Positions 7,024 to 16,216 of a stretch of 64,000 nucleotides of DNA are shown here, one piece after another. Numbering within the stretch: the stretch's first letter is position 1; every line of letters begins with the position of its first letter. The notes under the pieces were generated by a model. That model was given only the letters and a program-made list of their open reading frames with translations. It was not told where the DNA came from and made no database searches. The stretch comes from an uncultured Paracoccaceae bacterium (GTDB lineage Bacteria; Pseudomonadota; Alphaproteobacteria; Rhodobacterales; Rhodobacteraceae), in the NCBI GenBank assembly GCA_947492475.1, contig CANLNM010000006.1, positions 159,408 to 223,407 of the forward strand, in the 5' to 3' direction. Position numbers and translations under genes: made by a program.

Positions 7024-9776
7024 TGGCCCAGCCTATCCAGTAGGTCAGGCACATGGACCTGATCCGATTTGTAATTCCCGGTCAGCACATGCATCACCAG
7101 ATTAACCCCAAACCGCAGCGCGATTTCGCGTTGGCGTTCTCCGGCCATGCCGCGCCCCACAGGAAACATGCGATTGCCGGTTTCGTCGATGGCCCAGGCC
7201 GCAGCCCAGTCATTGCCGCCAATGACAATCGGGGTGACGCCATCGTTCAGATCACGAAACGGCATGCCTTCGGTCTGGGTGGCACCGGGGGGCGCTGCTT
7301 CGACCCAGACGTCGCGGCTGGCATAGCGGCCGGGAAAATCCTGTAACAGGTAAAACGACCGGGTCAGGACATGATCGCTGGGAATGGGTTCAAGCGCGGG
7401 GATGTCCAACGACCGGGCAATCGCCTGTAGATGCCTCCCCTCTGGGGAGGCGCCGCCAAATCCGGCGATATTTGCGTCGCGTGTGTCAAACAGGATCATG
7501 CCGCCAGTTTGCAGATACCGGTTCAGCTTGGCATAGGCATCACGGGATGGCAGGGCCTGATCAGGTGATATCGGCCAGTATAGCAACGGGAAAAAGCTAA
7601 GCTCATCGGTTTCGATATTCACCCCGATTGGGGCGGCTGGTTCTACGGATGTGCGGCGATAAAGCGTATCAGACAGGCCAAATAACCCGCGTGAGGCGGC
7701 TTCGTCGATCCGGGAATTTCCGGTCAGAACATGGGCCAGTACCACTTCTGATGTGGCGCGAATGGCGATGTCATCGCTTTGGGCCTGCGCATCAGGGGCC
7801 AAGGACAGCGCCGCCAAAATCACAGCTGCACTTTGCAAACGGGGCCCGCGCAATTTGCCCGATAAGGCGAGCGAGGCCAAAATATCCAGCGCCAACAGCG
7901 CCAATGCCCCGATCAACATCCAGCCTTTGAGCAGGGTTTCCCGCACCACGCCCAATCCTTCGACGCGAATGTGATCTGGCCAAATTGCGGGGGTGATATC
8001 GGTGTTGTGGGATATGGTGTTCACCGCAATCCGCCGATCTTCGCCTGCGTAAATGCCGGGGGGCAGGTCCGCATCCGGTTGCCCCAATGCCAGCCGTTCA
8101 CCGGTCACGCCGGGGCGCGTTTCGGCAGGTTCAACATCGCCAAAACCGGTCAGCACCCGTTCGATAGACCAGCTGGTGCCTGCCAGATCCTCGGCTGATT
8201 GCGCAGCGGGACGGGTGGAAACCGCGAGCCGTTCCAGCATCTGCACAAACAGGCCGGACAGGGGCAGGTTGGACCATTCCGCATTGGCCGTCACATGCAC
8301 CAGCACGATCTGACCCTGTCCGTGGGATTTTTGTGTGACCAATGGCGTGCCATCAGCCAATTGCGCGATCACGCGGTCGGACAATGTGGGATCAGGTTGG
8401 GCGACGATTTGGGCGGTGACGGTCACATCTTCGGGCACTGGCAGGCCGAAAAATGGCGATCCTTGTGCAAATGGCGCCAACGCTTTGGGTTCGCCCCAAC
8501 TCATGGCGCCGCCGACCGTGCGTCCACCGGCGCGCAGGCGCACGGGCATCAGCGGGTCTTCGTCGACGCGGCTGATGTCACTGGCGGCCAAACGTGGACC
8601 GGCGAACCGCAACAACAATCCGCCTTGGTCCAGCCAATCCAGCATGGCGGTTTCTTCGGCAAAGGACAGCCCCGCAACATCGGCCAAAATGATCACATCC
8701 GGGTTGGCCAACAGCACATCATCCAGGGTGCCGTTGATCAGGTCCGCCGTGGGGATCAACGCCTGTTCCAGATAATGCAGCGGCGACAGCAATTCGATTT
8801 CTTCGCTGTTTTGTCCGCCTGCAATCAACGCAACTTCGCGGCGTTTCAGGGCGTCATCGGTCAATGTAACCGCCCCTGCTGACCGGAGCCCGGTCAATTC
8901 AAATCGGGTGATCCGATTGCGCAATTCTGGTGGCAATGACAGGTCGAGTTCGGCCTCAAGTTCGCCAGCCTCCCATGTGATATCGGATTGTGCCAGGCTG
9001 CGTTCCCGCCCAGCCGGGTCCAGCCCGATGGTCGAAATGCGCGCCGTGGCGGCCCCGACATCAACGGCCCGTGCGGCGGTCAGTTTGATCACACCATCCT
9101 CAAAGCGGGCGGGGCGCAGGGCCAATACGGGTCGGTTGCTTTGATAGGCGGTGACAGTGCCGTGGGTTTCCAGCGCGCTGAGCAGATCCATCCGACCATC
9201 GCGGGTGACGCCGTCTGACAACCAATAGGTTTCAAAATCCCCGGTCAGCGTGGCCAGCCAAGTGGCAATGGCATCCGCATTTGGCGCCCAGGCATTGGGG
9301 GTAAATCCGGGCAAACGCTGGGTGATGGCATCTGCGGCGACAAAATTAGGCCCCTCTGCAGGCAAATCGGTCAGGCTGATCAGATCGACCTGACGCCCAT
9401 CGCGGGCCGCATCCGCCAGCAACCCTTCGATCCGGTCCAACCGGCGTGGCCAGTCGCGTGCATCCGCCCATGACCCATCCACGAGGATCAGCAAAGGACC
9501 GGTTCCACGGCTGTCATCGGTGGGGTTCAAAACCGGCCCGGCAAAGCCTAAAATCATCGCCGCAACCGCCAACATGCGCAGCACCAACAACCACCAAGGT
9601 GTGCGGTCGGTTTGGCTTTCGTCATCTTGTAAGCCCAAAAGCAACGCCACACCCGGAAATGCGCGGCGGATAGGCGCGGGGGGCACGGCGCGCAGCAGCA
9701 CATACAGGATTGGCAGGGCCAGCAGCCCAATCAGCAGGGCGGGGGCGGCAAATCCGATCGGGCCGACGGTCCACAT
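7020..9776 (-). CDS. BatA-type membrane protein with C-terminal DUF4159 domain
   Basis: A 918-residue protein. The start is ATG 9776, which overlaps the preceding gene's stop (TAATG); it gives an N-terminus of MWTVGPIGFAAPALL, the usual BatA-like start. Two N-terminal transmembrane segments flank a PPAPIRRAFPG loop. A VWA/BatA-like region follows, then a further transmembrane helix at about residues 635-655. The C-terminal third is DUF4159 (ELSFFPLLYWPIS, GGMILFDTRD, DHVLTRSFYLLQDFPGRY). DUF4159 proteins sit with MoxR and DUF58 genes across alphaproteobacteria. The function is unproven but likely a cell-envelope complex assembled by the MoxR ATPase. Confidence 0.85.
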   Translation of the reverse strand: MWTVGPIGFAAPALLIGLLALPILYVLLRAVPPAPIRRAFPGVALLLGLQDDESQTDRTPWWLLVLRMLAVAAMILGFAGPVLNPTDDSRGTGPLLILVDGSWADARDWPRRLDRIEGLLADAARDGRQVDLISLTDLPAEGPNFVAADAITQRLPGFTPNAWAPNADAIATWLATLTGDFETYWLSDGVTRDGRMDLLSALETHGTVTAYQSNRPVLALRPARFEDGVIKLTAARAVDVGAATARISTIGLDPAGRERSLAQSDITWEAGELEAELDLSLPPELRNRITRFELTGLRSAGAVTLTDDALKRREVALIAGGQNSEEIELLSPLHYLEQALIPTADLINGTLDDVLLANPDVIILADVAGLSFAEETAMLDWLDQGGLLLRFAGPRLAASDISRVDEDPLMPVRLRAGGRTVGGAMSWGEPKALAPFAQGSPFFGLPVPEDVTVTAQIVAQPDPTLSDRVIAQLADGTPLVTQKSHGQGQIVLVHVTANAEWSNLPLSGLFVQMLERLAVSTRPAAQSAEDLAGTSWSIERVLTGFGDVEPAETRPGVTGERLALGQPDADLPPGIYAGEDRRIAVNTISHNTDITPAIWPDHIRVEGLGVVRETLLKGWMLIGALALLALDILASLALSGKLRGPRLQSAAVILAALSLAPDAQAQSDDIAIRATSEVVLAHVLTGNSRIDEAASRGLFGLSDTLYRRTSVEPAAPIGVNIETDELSFFPLLYWPISPDQALPSRDAYAKLNRYLQTGGMILFDTRDANIAGFGGASPEGRHLQAIARSLDIPALEPIPSDHVLTRSFYLLQDFPGRYASRDVWVEAAPPGATQTEGMPFRDLNDGVTPIVIGGNDWAAAWAIDETGNRMFPVGRGMAGERQREIALRFGVNLVMHVLTGNYKSDQVHVPDLLDRLGQ

Positions 9777-10645
9777 TAGCGATGCTCCAGCGTGTTGAAC
9801 AACCACAACAAAGCCGCAGAGGCGGGGTCATTTGTGTGATGCGTTGTGATCTGAAAATCGGTGGCACGGGCCAGTTTGGCCAGCGCGTCTTTGCGCTGCG
9901 CCAGCCGAGTCAAATACCGATCCCGCAACTGACCGGCATGCAATGTTTCATGGGCGATGGTTCCGCCGATGCTCTGAAATACGGTGCGGCCGTGGAATGG
10001 AAACTCTTCTTCTTGGGGGTCCAGAACCTGTAGGATTGCGCCGCGAATGCCGCGTTCGGCGGCACTGGTCAGGGCCAGTTCCAACGGGGCCAAATCCCCC
10101 ATGAAATCAGAAATGAACAAGGCGCGTGATTGGGGCAGCAACCCGGCGGTGCCGGGATATGCGTAATCTTCGGGCGCGTCGGTGGTTAGCCGTGTGGCCA
10201 GCCGGTTCAATTGTTCGCGACCATTGCGGGGCGGCAGGGTGTCGCCGGCCAATCCCACCCGTTCGCCACTGCGCAGCAACATGATCGATACGGCCATCGC
10301 CAATAGGCGCGCGCGGTGCAATTTGGTCGGGATGTCGTCGGTTGACGCGAACCGCATCGACGCGCCCTGATCGACCCATAGCAGCACCGATTGCGCCACC
10401 TGCCATTCGCGTTCTTTGACAAAGGCACCATCGGCCTTGGCTGACCGCCGCCAGTCAATATGGCGGGCTTCGTCCCATGGCAGGGCGGGTCGGTATTGCC
10501 AAAATGCGTCGCCTTGTCCTGCTTTTCTACGGCCATGTGCCCCCAGCAATACGGTCGAGGCAAGATGTTCTGCCTCGGCCATAAGCGGGGGAAAGGGGGC
10601 CGTTAAATCCTCGGCCTTGTGGCGTAGATCAGCAGGGTTTGTCAC
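9776..10645 (-). CDS. DUF58 domain protein, MoxR partner
   Basis: A 289-residue protein with the DUF58 signature RPALPWDEARHIDWRRSAK, followed by a VWA-like fold (QSVLLWVDQGASMRF, ALFISDFMGDL). DUF58 proteins are encoded beside MoxR AAA+ ATPases and are thought to be their clients or adaptors. It starts within the end of moxR (4-nt overlap) and its stop overlaps the next start by 1 nt, so the four genes are tightly coupled. It is cytoplasmic or membrane-associated, with no signal peptide. Confidence 0.88.
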   Translation of the reverse strand: MTNPADLRHKAEDLTAPFPPLMAEAEHLASTVLLGAHGRRKAGQGDAFWQYRPALPWDEARHIDWRRSAKADGAFVKEREWQVAQSVLLWVDQGASMRFASTDDIPTKLHRARLLAMAVSIMLLRSGERVGLAGDTLPPRNGREQLNRLATRLTTDAPEDYAYPGTAGLLPQSRALFISDFMGDLAPLELALTSAAERGIRGAILQVLDPQEEEFPFHGRTVFQSIGGTIAHETLHAGQLRDRYLTRLAQRKDALAKLARATDFQITTHHTNDPASAALLWLFNTLEHR

Positions 10646-11643
10646 GCAGCGGCCTCAACCTTGGTGATGTGGGCGGCGACCTGATCGATGACATCGGGCA
10701 GGGTGGCACCACGGGCACGTGCGGCAAAAGACAGAGCCATGCGATGGGTCAAAACCGGTGCGGCCAGTTTGCGTACATCATCGGCGTTGGGCGCCAAACG
10801 TCCGTCCAGTAATGCCTCTGCACGTACCGTTAGCATCAACGCCTGAGCCGCGCGCGGGCCAGGGCCCCAGCTGACGGTGTCGCGCACGATTTCGGGTGCA
10901 GATGGATCATCCGGGCGGCAGGCGCGTACCAGATCCAGGATCATTTCCACAATCGCATCGCCCACCGGCATCCGGCGCAACACAACCTGCGCGGCCAGCA
11001 ACTCATCGGCGGTAAAGACCGCGGTGGCGTCGTCTTCGGCTGTGCCGGTGGTGGCGATCAGGATGTCCTTTTCGGTGTCACGATCCGGGTATGGCACGTC
11101 GATCTGCACCAAAAACCGGTCGAGCTGTGCCTCTGGCAGGGGATAGGTGCCTTCTTGTTCAATCGGGTTCTGGGTGGCCAAAACGTGGAACGGTTTGCCC
11201 AACGGGCGATGTTGGCCGGCGATGGTCACTTCGCGTTCCTGCATGGCCTGCAACAGGGCCGATTGGGTGCGTGGCGATGCCCGGTTGATTTCGTCGGCCA
11301 TCAACAACTGACAGAAAACCGGTCCTTCGATGAACCGAAACTGGCGGCTGCCATCTGCGGATGTTTCCAGAACTTCGGACCCCAGAATGTCGGCAGGCAT
11401 CAAATCGGGTGTGAATTGAATGCGGTTTTCATTCAACCCCATCACCGTCGACAACGTATCCACAAGGCGGGTTTTGCCCAATCCCGGCAGGCCCACCAAC
11501 AAGGCATGCCCCCCTGACACCAATGCAGACAGCGTCAGGTCAACCACACGATCCTGTCCAATGAACCGCCGCGCAATACTTTGGCGTGCTTCGCCCAGCT
11601 TCGCCCCTAGGGCTTCAATCTCGGCAACAAGCTCTTCTGCCAT
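10642..11643 (-). CDS. MoxR family AAA+ ATPase
   Basis: A 333-residue AAA+ ATPase of the MoxR family. Walker A is VGLPGLGKTRLV (about residues 50-61), Walker B is LLMADEINRASPRTQSALLQAM, and the sensor 1 segment reads FHVLATQNPIEQEGTYPLPEAQLDRF. MoxR proteins act as chaperone-like remodelers of VWA-domain protein complexes. It is the first gene of the operon 11643-4951. The ATG has an AGGAG with an 8-nt spacer. It is transcribed divergently from the DUF1285 gene across an 82-bp gap. Confidence 0.93.
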   Translation of the reverse strand: MAEELVAEIEALGAKLGEARQSIARRFIGQDRVVDLTLSALVSGGHALLVGLPGLGKTRLVDTLSTVMGLNENRIQFTPDLMPADILGSEVLETSADGSRQFRFIEGPVFCQLLMADEINRASPRTQSALLQAMQEREVTIAGQHRPLGKPFHVLATQNPIEQEGTYPLPEAQLDRFLVQIDVPYPDRDTEKDILIATTGTAEDDATAVFTADELLAAQVVLRRMPVGDAIVEMILDLVRACRPDDPSAPEIVRDTVSWGPGPRAAQALMLTVRAEALLDGRLAPNADDVRKLAAPVLTHRMALSFAARARGATLPDVIDQVAAHITKVEAAA

Positions 11644-11725
11644 GGCAATCTCTCCTGTCGAAATGTAACATCGGTATCAGATCAGATAAACGCCCGGACC
11701 CCAACGGCAAATTCAGGAAAAACAC

Positions 11726-12292
11726 ATGAGTTTGAACGCATCGGCAGAAAGCCTCGCATCGGCGGCCCGTCAGGCCAGCAAAAAAGGCCCACCCCCGGTT
11801 GATAAATGGAACCCGCCATTTTGTGGGGACCTGGATATGCGGATCGCACGCGACGGCACGTGGTTTTATCTGGGAACCCCGATTGGGCGCTATGAATTGG
11901 TCAAACTGTTTTCGTCCATAATCCGCAAGGATGGCGACGATTTTTTCCTTGTCACGCCGGTGGAAAAGGTCGGCATCACGGTGGATGATGCCCCGTTCGT
12001 GGCCGTTGATTTTAACAGCGTCGACAATGGTTTAGAATTTGTCACCAATGTCGAAGACGTGGTGGTTGCGGGGCCCGATCACCCCATTCGGGTGGTGCGG
12101 GATGCTGAAACGGGCGAACCGTCGCCCTATATTTTGATCAGACGCAATCTAGAGGCGTTGATAGATCGCAAAAGTTTTTATCGATTGGTGGATCTGGGCG
12201 AAACACAGACCGTGGATGGGGCGGACTGGTTCGGGATCACATCACAAGGGACCTTTTTTCCGATTATTTTGAGTGAGGAGTTAGATGTTTAA
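11726..12292 (+). CDS. DUF1285 family protein
   Basis: A 188-residue protein with the DUF1285 pattern: WNPPFCGDLDMRIARDGTWFYLGTPIGR near residues 28-55, then VTPVEKVGITVDDAPFVA. Structures known for the family are two-domain beta-rich folds with unknown function. It lies divergent to moxR; the DUF1285-moxR-DUF58-DUF4159 neighbourhood recurs in alphaproteobacteria, suggesting a shared role. Its end is 2 nt before the hyi start codon, so it is probably cotranscribed with hyi. Confidence 0.85.
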   Translation: MSLNASAESLASAARQASKKGPPPVDKWNPPFCGDLDMRIARDGTWFYLGTPIGRYELVKLFSSIIRKDGDDFFLVTPVEKVGITVDDAPFVAVDFNSVDNGLEFVTNVEDVVVAGPDHPIRVVRDAETGEPSPYILIRRNLEALIDRKSFYRLVDLGETQTVDGADWFGITSQGTFFPIILSEELDV

Positions 12293-12294
12293 CT

Positions 12295-13044
12295 ATGCCG
12301 CGATTTTGTGCCAATTTGACGATGCTATTCACAGAAATGCCATTGCTGGAACGCCCCGAAGCCGCCGCGCGGGCCGGATTTAAATCGGTCGAGCTGCTGT
12401 TTCCTTATGATACCAACGCCGCAGAGCTGGGCAGTGCTTTGGCGCGGTCTGGTCTGTCTTTGTCGTTGATAAACTGTCCACCGCCCAATTACACCGATGG
12501 GCCACGTGGGTTTGCCGCGATCCCCGGACTTCAATCGCGGTTCCGGCAGGATTTCAAACGATCTTTGCGGTATGCGACGGTTCTGGGGGTGCAGCATTTG
12601 CATATCATGGCAGGTGTTGCAGAGGGCGACGATGCGCGCAAAACCTTTGTTGAAAACCTGACATGGGCGGCCTCGGTCGCCCCAAAACAAAGCCTGACCA
12701 TCGAACCGATCAATTCAATGGATATGCCGGGATATTTCCTGTCCAGTTTTGATCAGGCCATGGCCATTCTGGATGAAATCAACGCGCCCAACCTACATCT
12801 GCAATTTGACGCCTATCACGCGCATCACATCACAGGCGATGTATTGGGCACGTGGGAAAATGTGCGCCGTCGCACGGTGCATGTTCAGGTGGCGGGCGTG
12901 CCGGGGCGGCATGAACCACGCGCTGGTCAAATCGACTATCCGGGGTTCTTTAAGAAATTGGATGCAGACGGATATGACGGGCTGGTTAGCGGTGAATATC
13001 GCCCGGTTGCAGGGACGATGGATGGGCTGGACTGGATAAAATGA
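12295..13044 (+). CDS. hyi: Hydroxypyruvate isomerase family TIM-barrel protein
   Basis: A 249-residue sugar-isomerase-like TIM barrel that would interconvert hydroxypyruvate and tartronate semialdehyde. Family landmarks are MPRFCANLTMLFTEMPLLER at the start, LHIMAG, LTIEPINSMDMPGYFL (metal-binding Glu), LQFDAYHAHHITGD, VQVAGVPGRHEP and SGEYRP (second Glu). The best Shine-Dalgarno (AGGAG) is 14 nt from the ATG, which is long, but translation may be coupled to the preceding gene. The substrate assignment rests on family similarity; glyoxylate metabolism fits with the nearby glcDEF. Confidence 0.82.
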   Translation: MPRFCANLTMLFTEMPLLERPEAAARAGFKSVELLFPYDTNAAELGSALARSGLSLSLINCPPPNYTDGPRGFAAIPGLQSRFRQDFKRSLRYATVLGVQHLHIMAGVAEGDDARKTFVENLTWAASVAPKQSLTIEPINSMDMPGYFLSSFDQAMAILDEINAPNLHLQFDAYHAHHITGDVLGTWENVRRRTVHVQVAGVPGRHEPRAGQIDYPGFFKKLDADGYDGLVSGEYRPVAGTMDGLDWIK

Positions 13045-13060
13045 CGTTCTCCAAACCCTG

Positions 13061-13078
13061 CTGACACTATGCTGTCAG
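13061..13078. promoter_or_regulatory. Inverted repeat CTGACA-N6-TGTCAG upstream of the VOC/WYL genes
   Basis: Perfect 6-bp arms with a 6-nt centre, 45 bp before the VOC gene start, in the only gap upstream of the VOC-regulator pair. Position and symmetry fit an operator for the WYL regulator encoded as the second gene. That it is autoregulatory is inference. Confidence 0.45.
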
Positions 13079-13123
13079 TAGGACTGTGCCAAAAGGGGAC
13101 ATCGACATTTAAAGGAGAAACCG

Positions 13124-13483
13124 ATGTCATCTATGCCTATTGTTGTCTGGACCGAAATCCCTGTTTCCAAATTGGACAGCGCCATCAGCTTTTATAACGA
13201 AGTGTTCAACTGGGACATGCAGATCAACACTGATTCCCCCAATCCAACGGCCGTTTTGGGCGGTCGGATGGATACGGTTGCCGGGTCCCTGTTTGAGGGA
13301 ACACCGGGCACCGGGACCGTGATCCACATCGCTGTTCCTGACACTCTGGAAGCGACGCGCGACCGCTGTACCGCTGCGGGCGGCAAAGTCACGAGCGATA
13401 TCGTCACCCTGCCTGTGGGCCGGTTTGTCTATGCCAGCGATCCTGACGGCAACGCGCTGGGCCTGTTTGAGGTCGCAGCCTGA
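13124..13483 (+). CDS. VOC (glyoxalase/bleomycin-resistance) superfamily protein
   Basis: A 119-residue single-repeat VOC domain. Motifs are VVWTEIPVSKLDSAISFYNEVFNW at the N-terminus and FVYASDPDGNALGLFEV at the C-terminus (the usual metal-ligand Glu region). Substrate unknown; members bind small molecules or catalyse glyoxalase and dioxygenase chemistry as dimers. A good AAAGGAG lies 8 nt before the ATG. The stop overlaps the start of the WYL regulator by 1 nt (TGATG), so the two form a regulator-effector pair. Confidence 0.85.
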   Translation: MSSMPIVVWTEIPVSKLDSAISFYNEVFNWDMQINTDSPNPTAVLGGRMDTVAGSLFEGTPGTGTVIHIAVPDTLEATRDRCTAAGGKVTSDIVTLPVGRFVYASDPDGNALGLFEVAA

Positions 13484-14166
13484 TGCGGCGCGCCGACCGT
13501 CTGTTTCAGATTGTCCAATACCTACGGGGCGGGCGATTGGTGACGGCGGCGCAGCTGGCAGATCGCCTAGAAGTCACGACCCGGACCGTTTACCGGGACG
13601 TGGCTGATCTGATCGGGTCAGGCGTGCCCATCGAAGGCGAAGCGGGCGTCGGATATTTAATGCGGGACGGCTATGATTTACCGCCGTTGATGTTCACCAA
13701 AGACGAAATTGTCGCGCTTGTGGCGGGGGCGCGGATGATCCGGGCATGGGGTGGCGCCGAAATGGGTCGCGCCGCCGAAGAGGCGCTGGTCAAAATCGAA
13801 TCCGTGTTGCCCGATGAGGCCCGTTTGCGCGCCGCGCGCGTGAAAATCGATGCGTTTTCCGTGTTTGCGATGGACGAAGCGATGCGCATGTTGGTGGACC
13901 GTTTGGAAGCAGCCTGTGATCAGCAGATCAAGCTGGCGCTGGGCTACAGCGATGCCGAAGGCGAGGTCACGCAACGCGATATTCGCCCGCTTGGGCTGTT
14001 GTTTTGGGGGCGGACCTGGACCTTGGCGGCCTATTGCGAAAAACGCCAAGATTTCCGTATGTTTCGTCTGGATCGCATGGATCACGTCGAAGAGCGCGGC
14101 CCGTTCAAAGACGAAAAGGGCAAGACCTACCGGGATTTCTTTGCCCAAAAGCGACCCGAGATGTGA
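13483..14166 (+). CDS. YafY-type HTH/WYL-domain transcriptional regulator
   Basis: A 227-residue regulator with an N-terminal DeoR-like helix-turn-helix (about residues 1-60: LFQIVQYLRGGRLVTAAQLADRLEVTTRTVYRDVADL) and a C-terminal WYL ligand-sensing domain (DIRPLGLLFWGRTWTLAAYCEKRQDFRMFRLDRM). YafY-type regulators usually control the gene they are paired with, and the start overlaps the VOC gene's stop by 1 nt. The inverted repeat at 13061-13078 is a plausible binding site. Ligand unknown. Confidence 0.88.
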   Translation: MRRADRLFQIVQYLRGGRLVTAAQLADRLEVTTRTVYRDVADLIGSGVPIEGEAGVGYLMRDGYDLPPLMFTKDEIVALVAGARMIRAWGGAEMGRAAEEALVKIESVLPDEARLRAARVKIDAFSVFAMDEAMRMLVDRLEAACDQQIKLALGYSDAEGEVTQRDIRPLGLLFWGRTWTLAAYCEKRQDFRMFRLDRMDHVEERGPFKDEKGKTYRDFFAQKRPEM

Positions 14167-14200
14167 ACCGGATCGCAGTGATTGTTTGAGACAATAAAAC

Positions 14201-16216
14201 CTATTGCTCAGACAGGCTTTGGGCGAGGCGCATCAATTGCACGGCCTCGGTGCGATAGCCAAACGGATCGTCGCCACGATTGGCATTTGCCAACGCAATC
14301 GCATCCCCGTAGGACCAATCGCCGATATAGTCATTGGACCGCAGCAATTGCCCAAATCCCGCCATGGCAACCGCAAAGGCCTGTTCGGTATTGGCCACAT
14401 CACCGGGCAGGATCGGGGTTTCGATCAACTGACTGACATCTTGGCCCGGAGTTTTGTAGCGCAACCGCAAAAACCCCAGTTCATCGCTGTCCGTCGCGGT
14501 TTGGGTGGGTTGATACCGCAGCGGATCGGTCAATTGCGCGGGCGATCCAACGGGCGTGACTTCGTAGATGGCGGTCACGTTGTGGCCCGCGCCCAATTCC
14601 CCGGCATCCACCGCGTCATTGTTGAAATCTTCGCGGTTCAACTGGCGGGTTTCATAGCCGATCAGCCGATATTCTGCGATCTGGGCCGGGTTGAATTCGA
14701 CCTGAATTTTCACATCATTTGCGATGGGGAACAGCGCACCGGTCAGTTGATCCACCAACACTTTTTGGGCTTCGTTCAGCGTGTCGATATAGGCGGCCTG
14801 ACCGTTTCCGTTTTGGGCCAAGGCCTGCATCGTGGCGTCGTTCAGATTGCCCCGCCCAAAGCCCAGCACAGACAGATATGTGCCGGTATCGCGTTTGTCT
14901 GCGATGTAGTTTTCCAATCCAGATGGGTCAGACACACCCACGTTAAAATCCCCATCCGTGGCCAAAATCACGCGGTTCACTTCGCCGTTTTGTGACATGT
15001 CCGCCGCGATGGCATAGGCCTGTTCCAGACCACCCTGTCCGTTGGTGGACCCACCCGCGCCAAGGGATGAAATGGCCTGCAAAATGGCCTGACGATCACT
15101 GGCGGCCGTGGGGGCCAGCACCTGTCCGGCACTGCCCGCATATTCGACAATCGCCACTTCGTCATCGGGATGCAGGTTGTCCAGCATCAGGCGAAAGCTT
15201 TGTTTGAGCAGCGGTAATTTTGACGGATCGTTCATAGACCCGGACGTGTCGATCAGAAACACGAGGTTCAGCGGCGGGCGATCCTCAATCGCGGGCATGG
15301 TGCCCTGGATCGCGATATGAACCAGCTGCGTGTCGGTGTTCCATGGGGTTTCAAACACATTCACGGTGGGGCGGAACGGCGCATCGTCCAGCGTTCCGGA
15401 CGGGTAGTCATATGGGAAATAGTTGATCAATTCCTCAACCCGCACGGCATCTGGATCGGGCAGAAACCCACGGCTCAGGCTGTTGCGCAGCAACGAATAA
15501 GACGCGGTATCCACATCGATGGAAAATGTCGAAACGGGGTCGGTCGCCGTGACCTTAAGCGGGTTTTGATCGGTGTTGGCATAGGTTTCGGCGGTTTCGC
15601 TAAAATGACTCGTTTCTAAGTCTACCGCAGCAAGCGCACCGACATCCGCAGATGGGCTGAAAAACTGACCGCCCATGTTCAATGCGTCCTCTTGAGATAG
15701 GGTTCTGGCCTGGCTTTCAGCCATTATTGGTTCGGCGTGAATTTCCATTGCCACTTGCGGTAGGGGATCTGACACGGCTTGATCATTGCCCAAATCGACT
15801 TGTGCGACATCATTGGGCACAATCAGATCCGCCACAGGTTCCGTGCGGCGGGTCAGGTTTGTGACCTCTTCGGCCTCGGCAATTGTCAGAGGGGTGTTTG
15901 TTGGGATCGATGGTTTCCACATGTCCTGACCAAACGGGGTCAGCACGATCACGCCACATGCAACGATTGCAGTGGTAAAGGTCAGCCCGGCGCGGGACGT
16001 CAGTGTATTCAGCATTTGTTTTGCTCCTGTCCAGAGGCCCATCGGGCCAGCTACAGGATTGGAACGCGGCTGATCCGTCGATCCTTGGCGCATTTCGAAA
16101 TTTTTCTGCGCGAGGGCCAGATTTTCTGCCTTGCGGGTCGCGTTTGGGGCCGGGGACGCAGTGCCAAACAGGGCTTTCAGGTCATCAAGTTCATCGCCAT
16201 TGATATCGTCATTCAT
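14201..16216 (-). CDS. Membrane-anchored VWA-domain protein (YfbK-like), possible anti-sigma factor
   Basis: A 671-residue protein. Residues 1-75 are cytoplasmic and include an LKALF-type motif. A transmembrane helix follows at about residues 79-97 (LTFTTAIVACGVIVLTPFG). The remainder is periplasmic: a Vwf_A N-terminal segment (STFSIDVDTASYSLLRNSL), a VWA domain with a MIDAS motif DTSGSMNDPSK near residue 320, and a C-terminal YfbK-type domain. It overlaps the ECF sigma gene by 4 nt. That pairing and the cytoplasmic N-terminus suggest an anti-sigma function in addition to the VWA module, which is inference. Confidence 0.85.
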   Translation of the reverse strand: MNDDINGDELDDLKALFGTASPAPNATRKAENLALAQKNFEMRQGSTDQPRSNPVAGPMGLWTGAKQMLNTLTSRAGLTFTTAIVACGVIVLTPFGQDMWKPSIPTNTPLTIAEAEEVTNLTRRTEPVADLIVPNDVAQVDLGNDQAVSDPLPQVAMEIHAEPIMAESQARTLSQEDALNMGGQFFSPSADVGALAAVDLETSHFSETAETYANTDQNPLKVTATDPVSTFSIDVDTASYSLLRNSLSRGFLPDPDAVRVEELINYFPYDYPSGTLDDAPFRPTVNVFETPWNTDTQLVHIAIQGTMPAIEDRPPLNLVFLIDTSGSMNDPSKLPLLKQSFRLMLDNLHPDDEVAIVEYAGSAGQVLAPTAASDRQAILQAISSLGAGGSTNGQGGLEQAYAIAADMSQNGEVNRVILATDGDFNVGVSDPSGLENYIADKRDTGTYLSVLGFGRGNLNDATMQALAQNGNGQAAYIDTLNEAQKVLVDQLTGALFPIANDVKIQVEFNPAQIAEYRLIGYETRQLNREDFNNDAVDAGELGAGHNVTAIYEVTPVGSPAQLTDPLRYQPTQTATDSDELGFLRLRYKTPGQDVSQLIETPILPGDVANTEQAFAVAMAGFGQLLRSNDYIGDWSYGDAIALANANRGDDPFGYRTEAVQLMRLAQSLSEQ

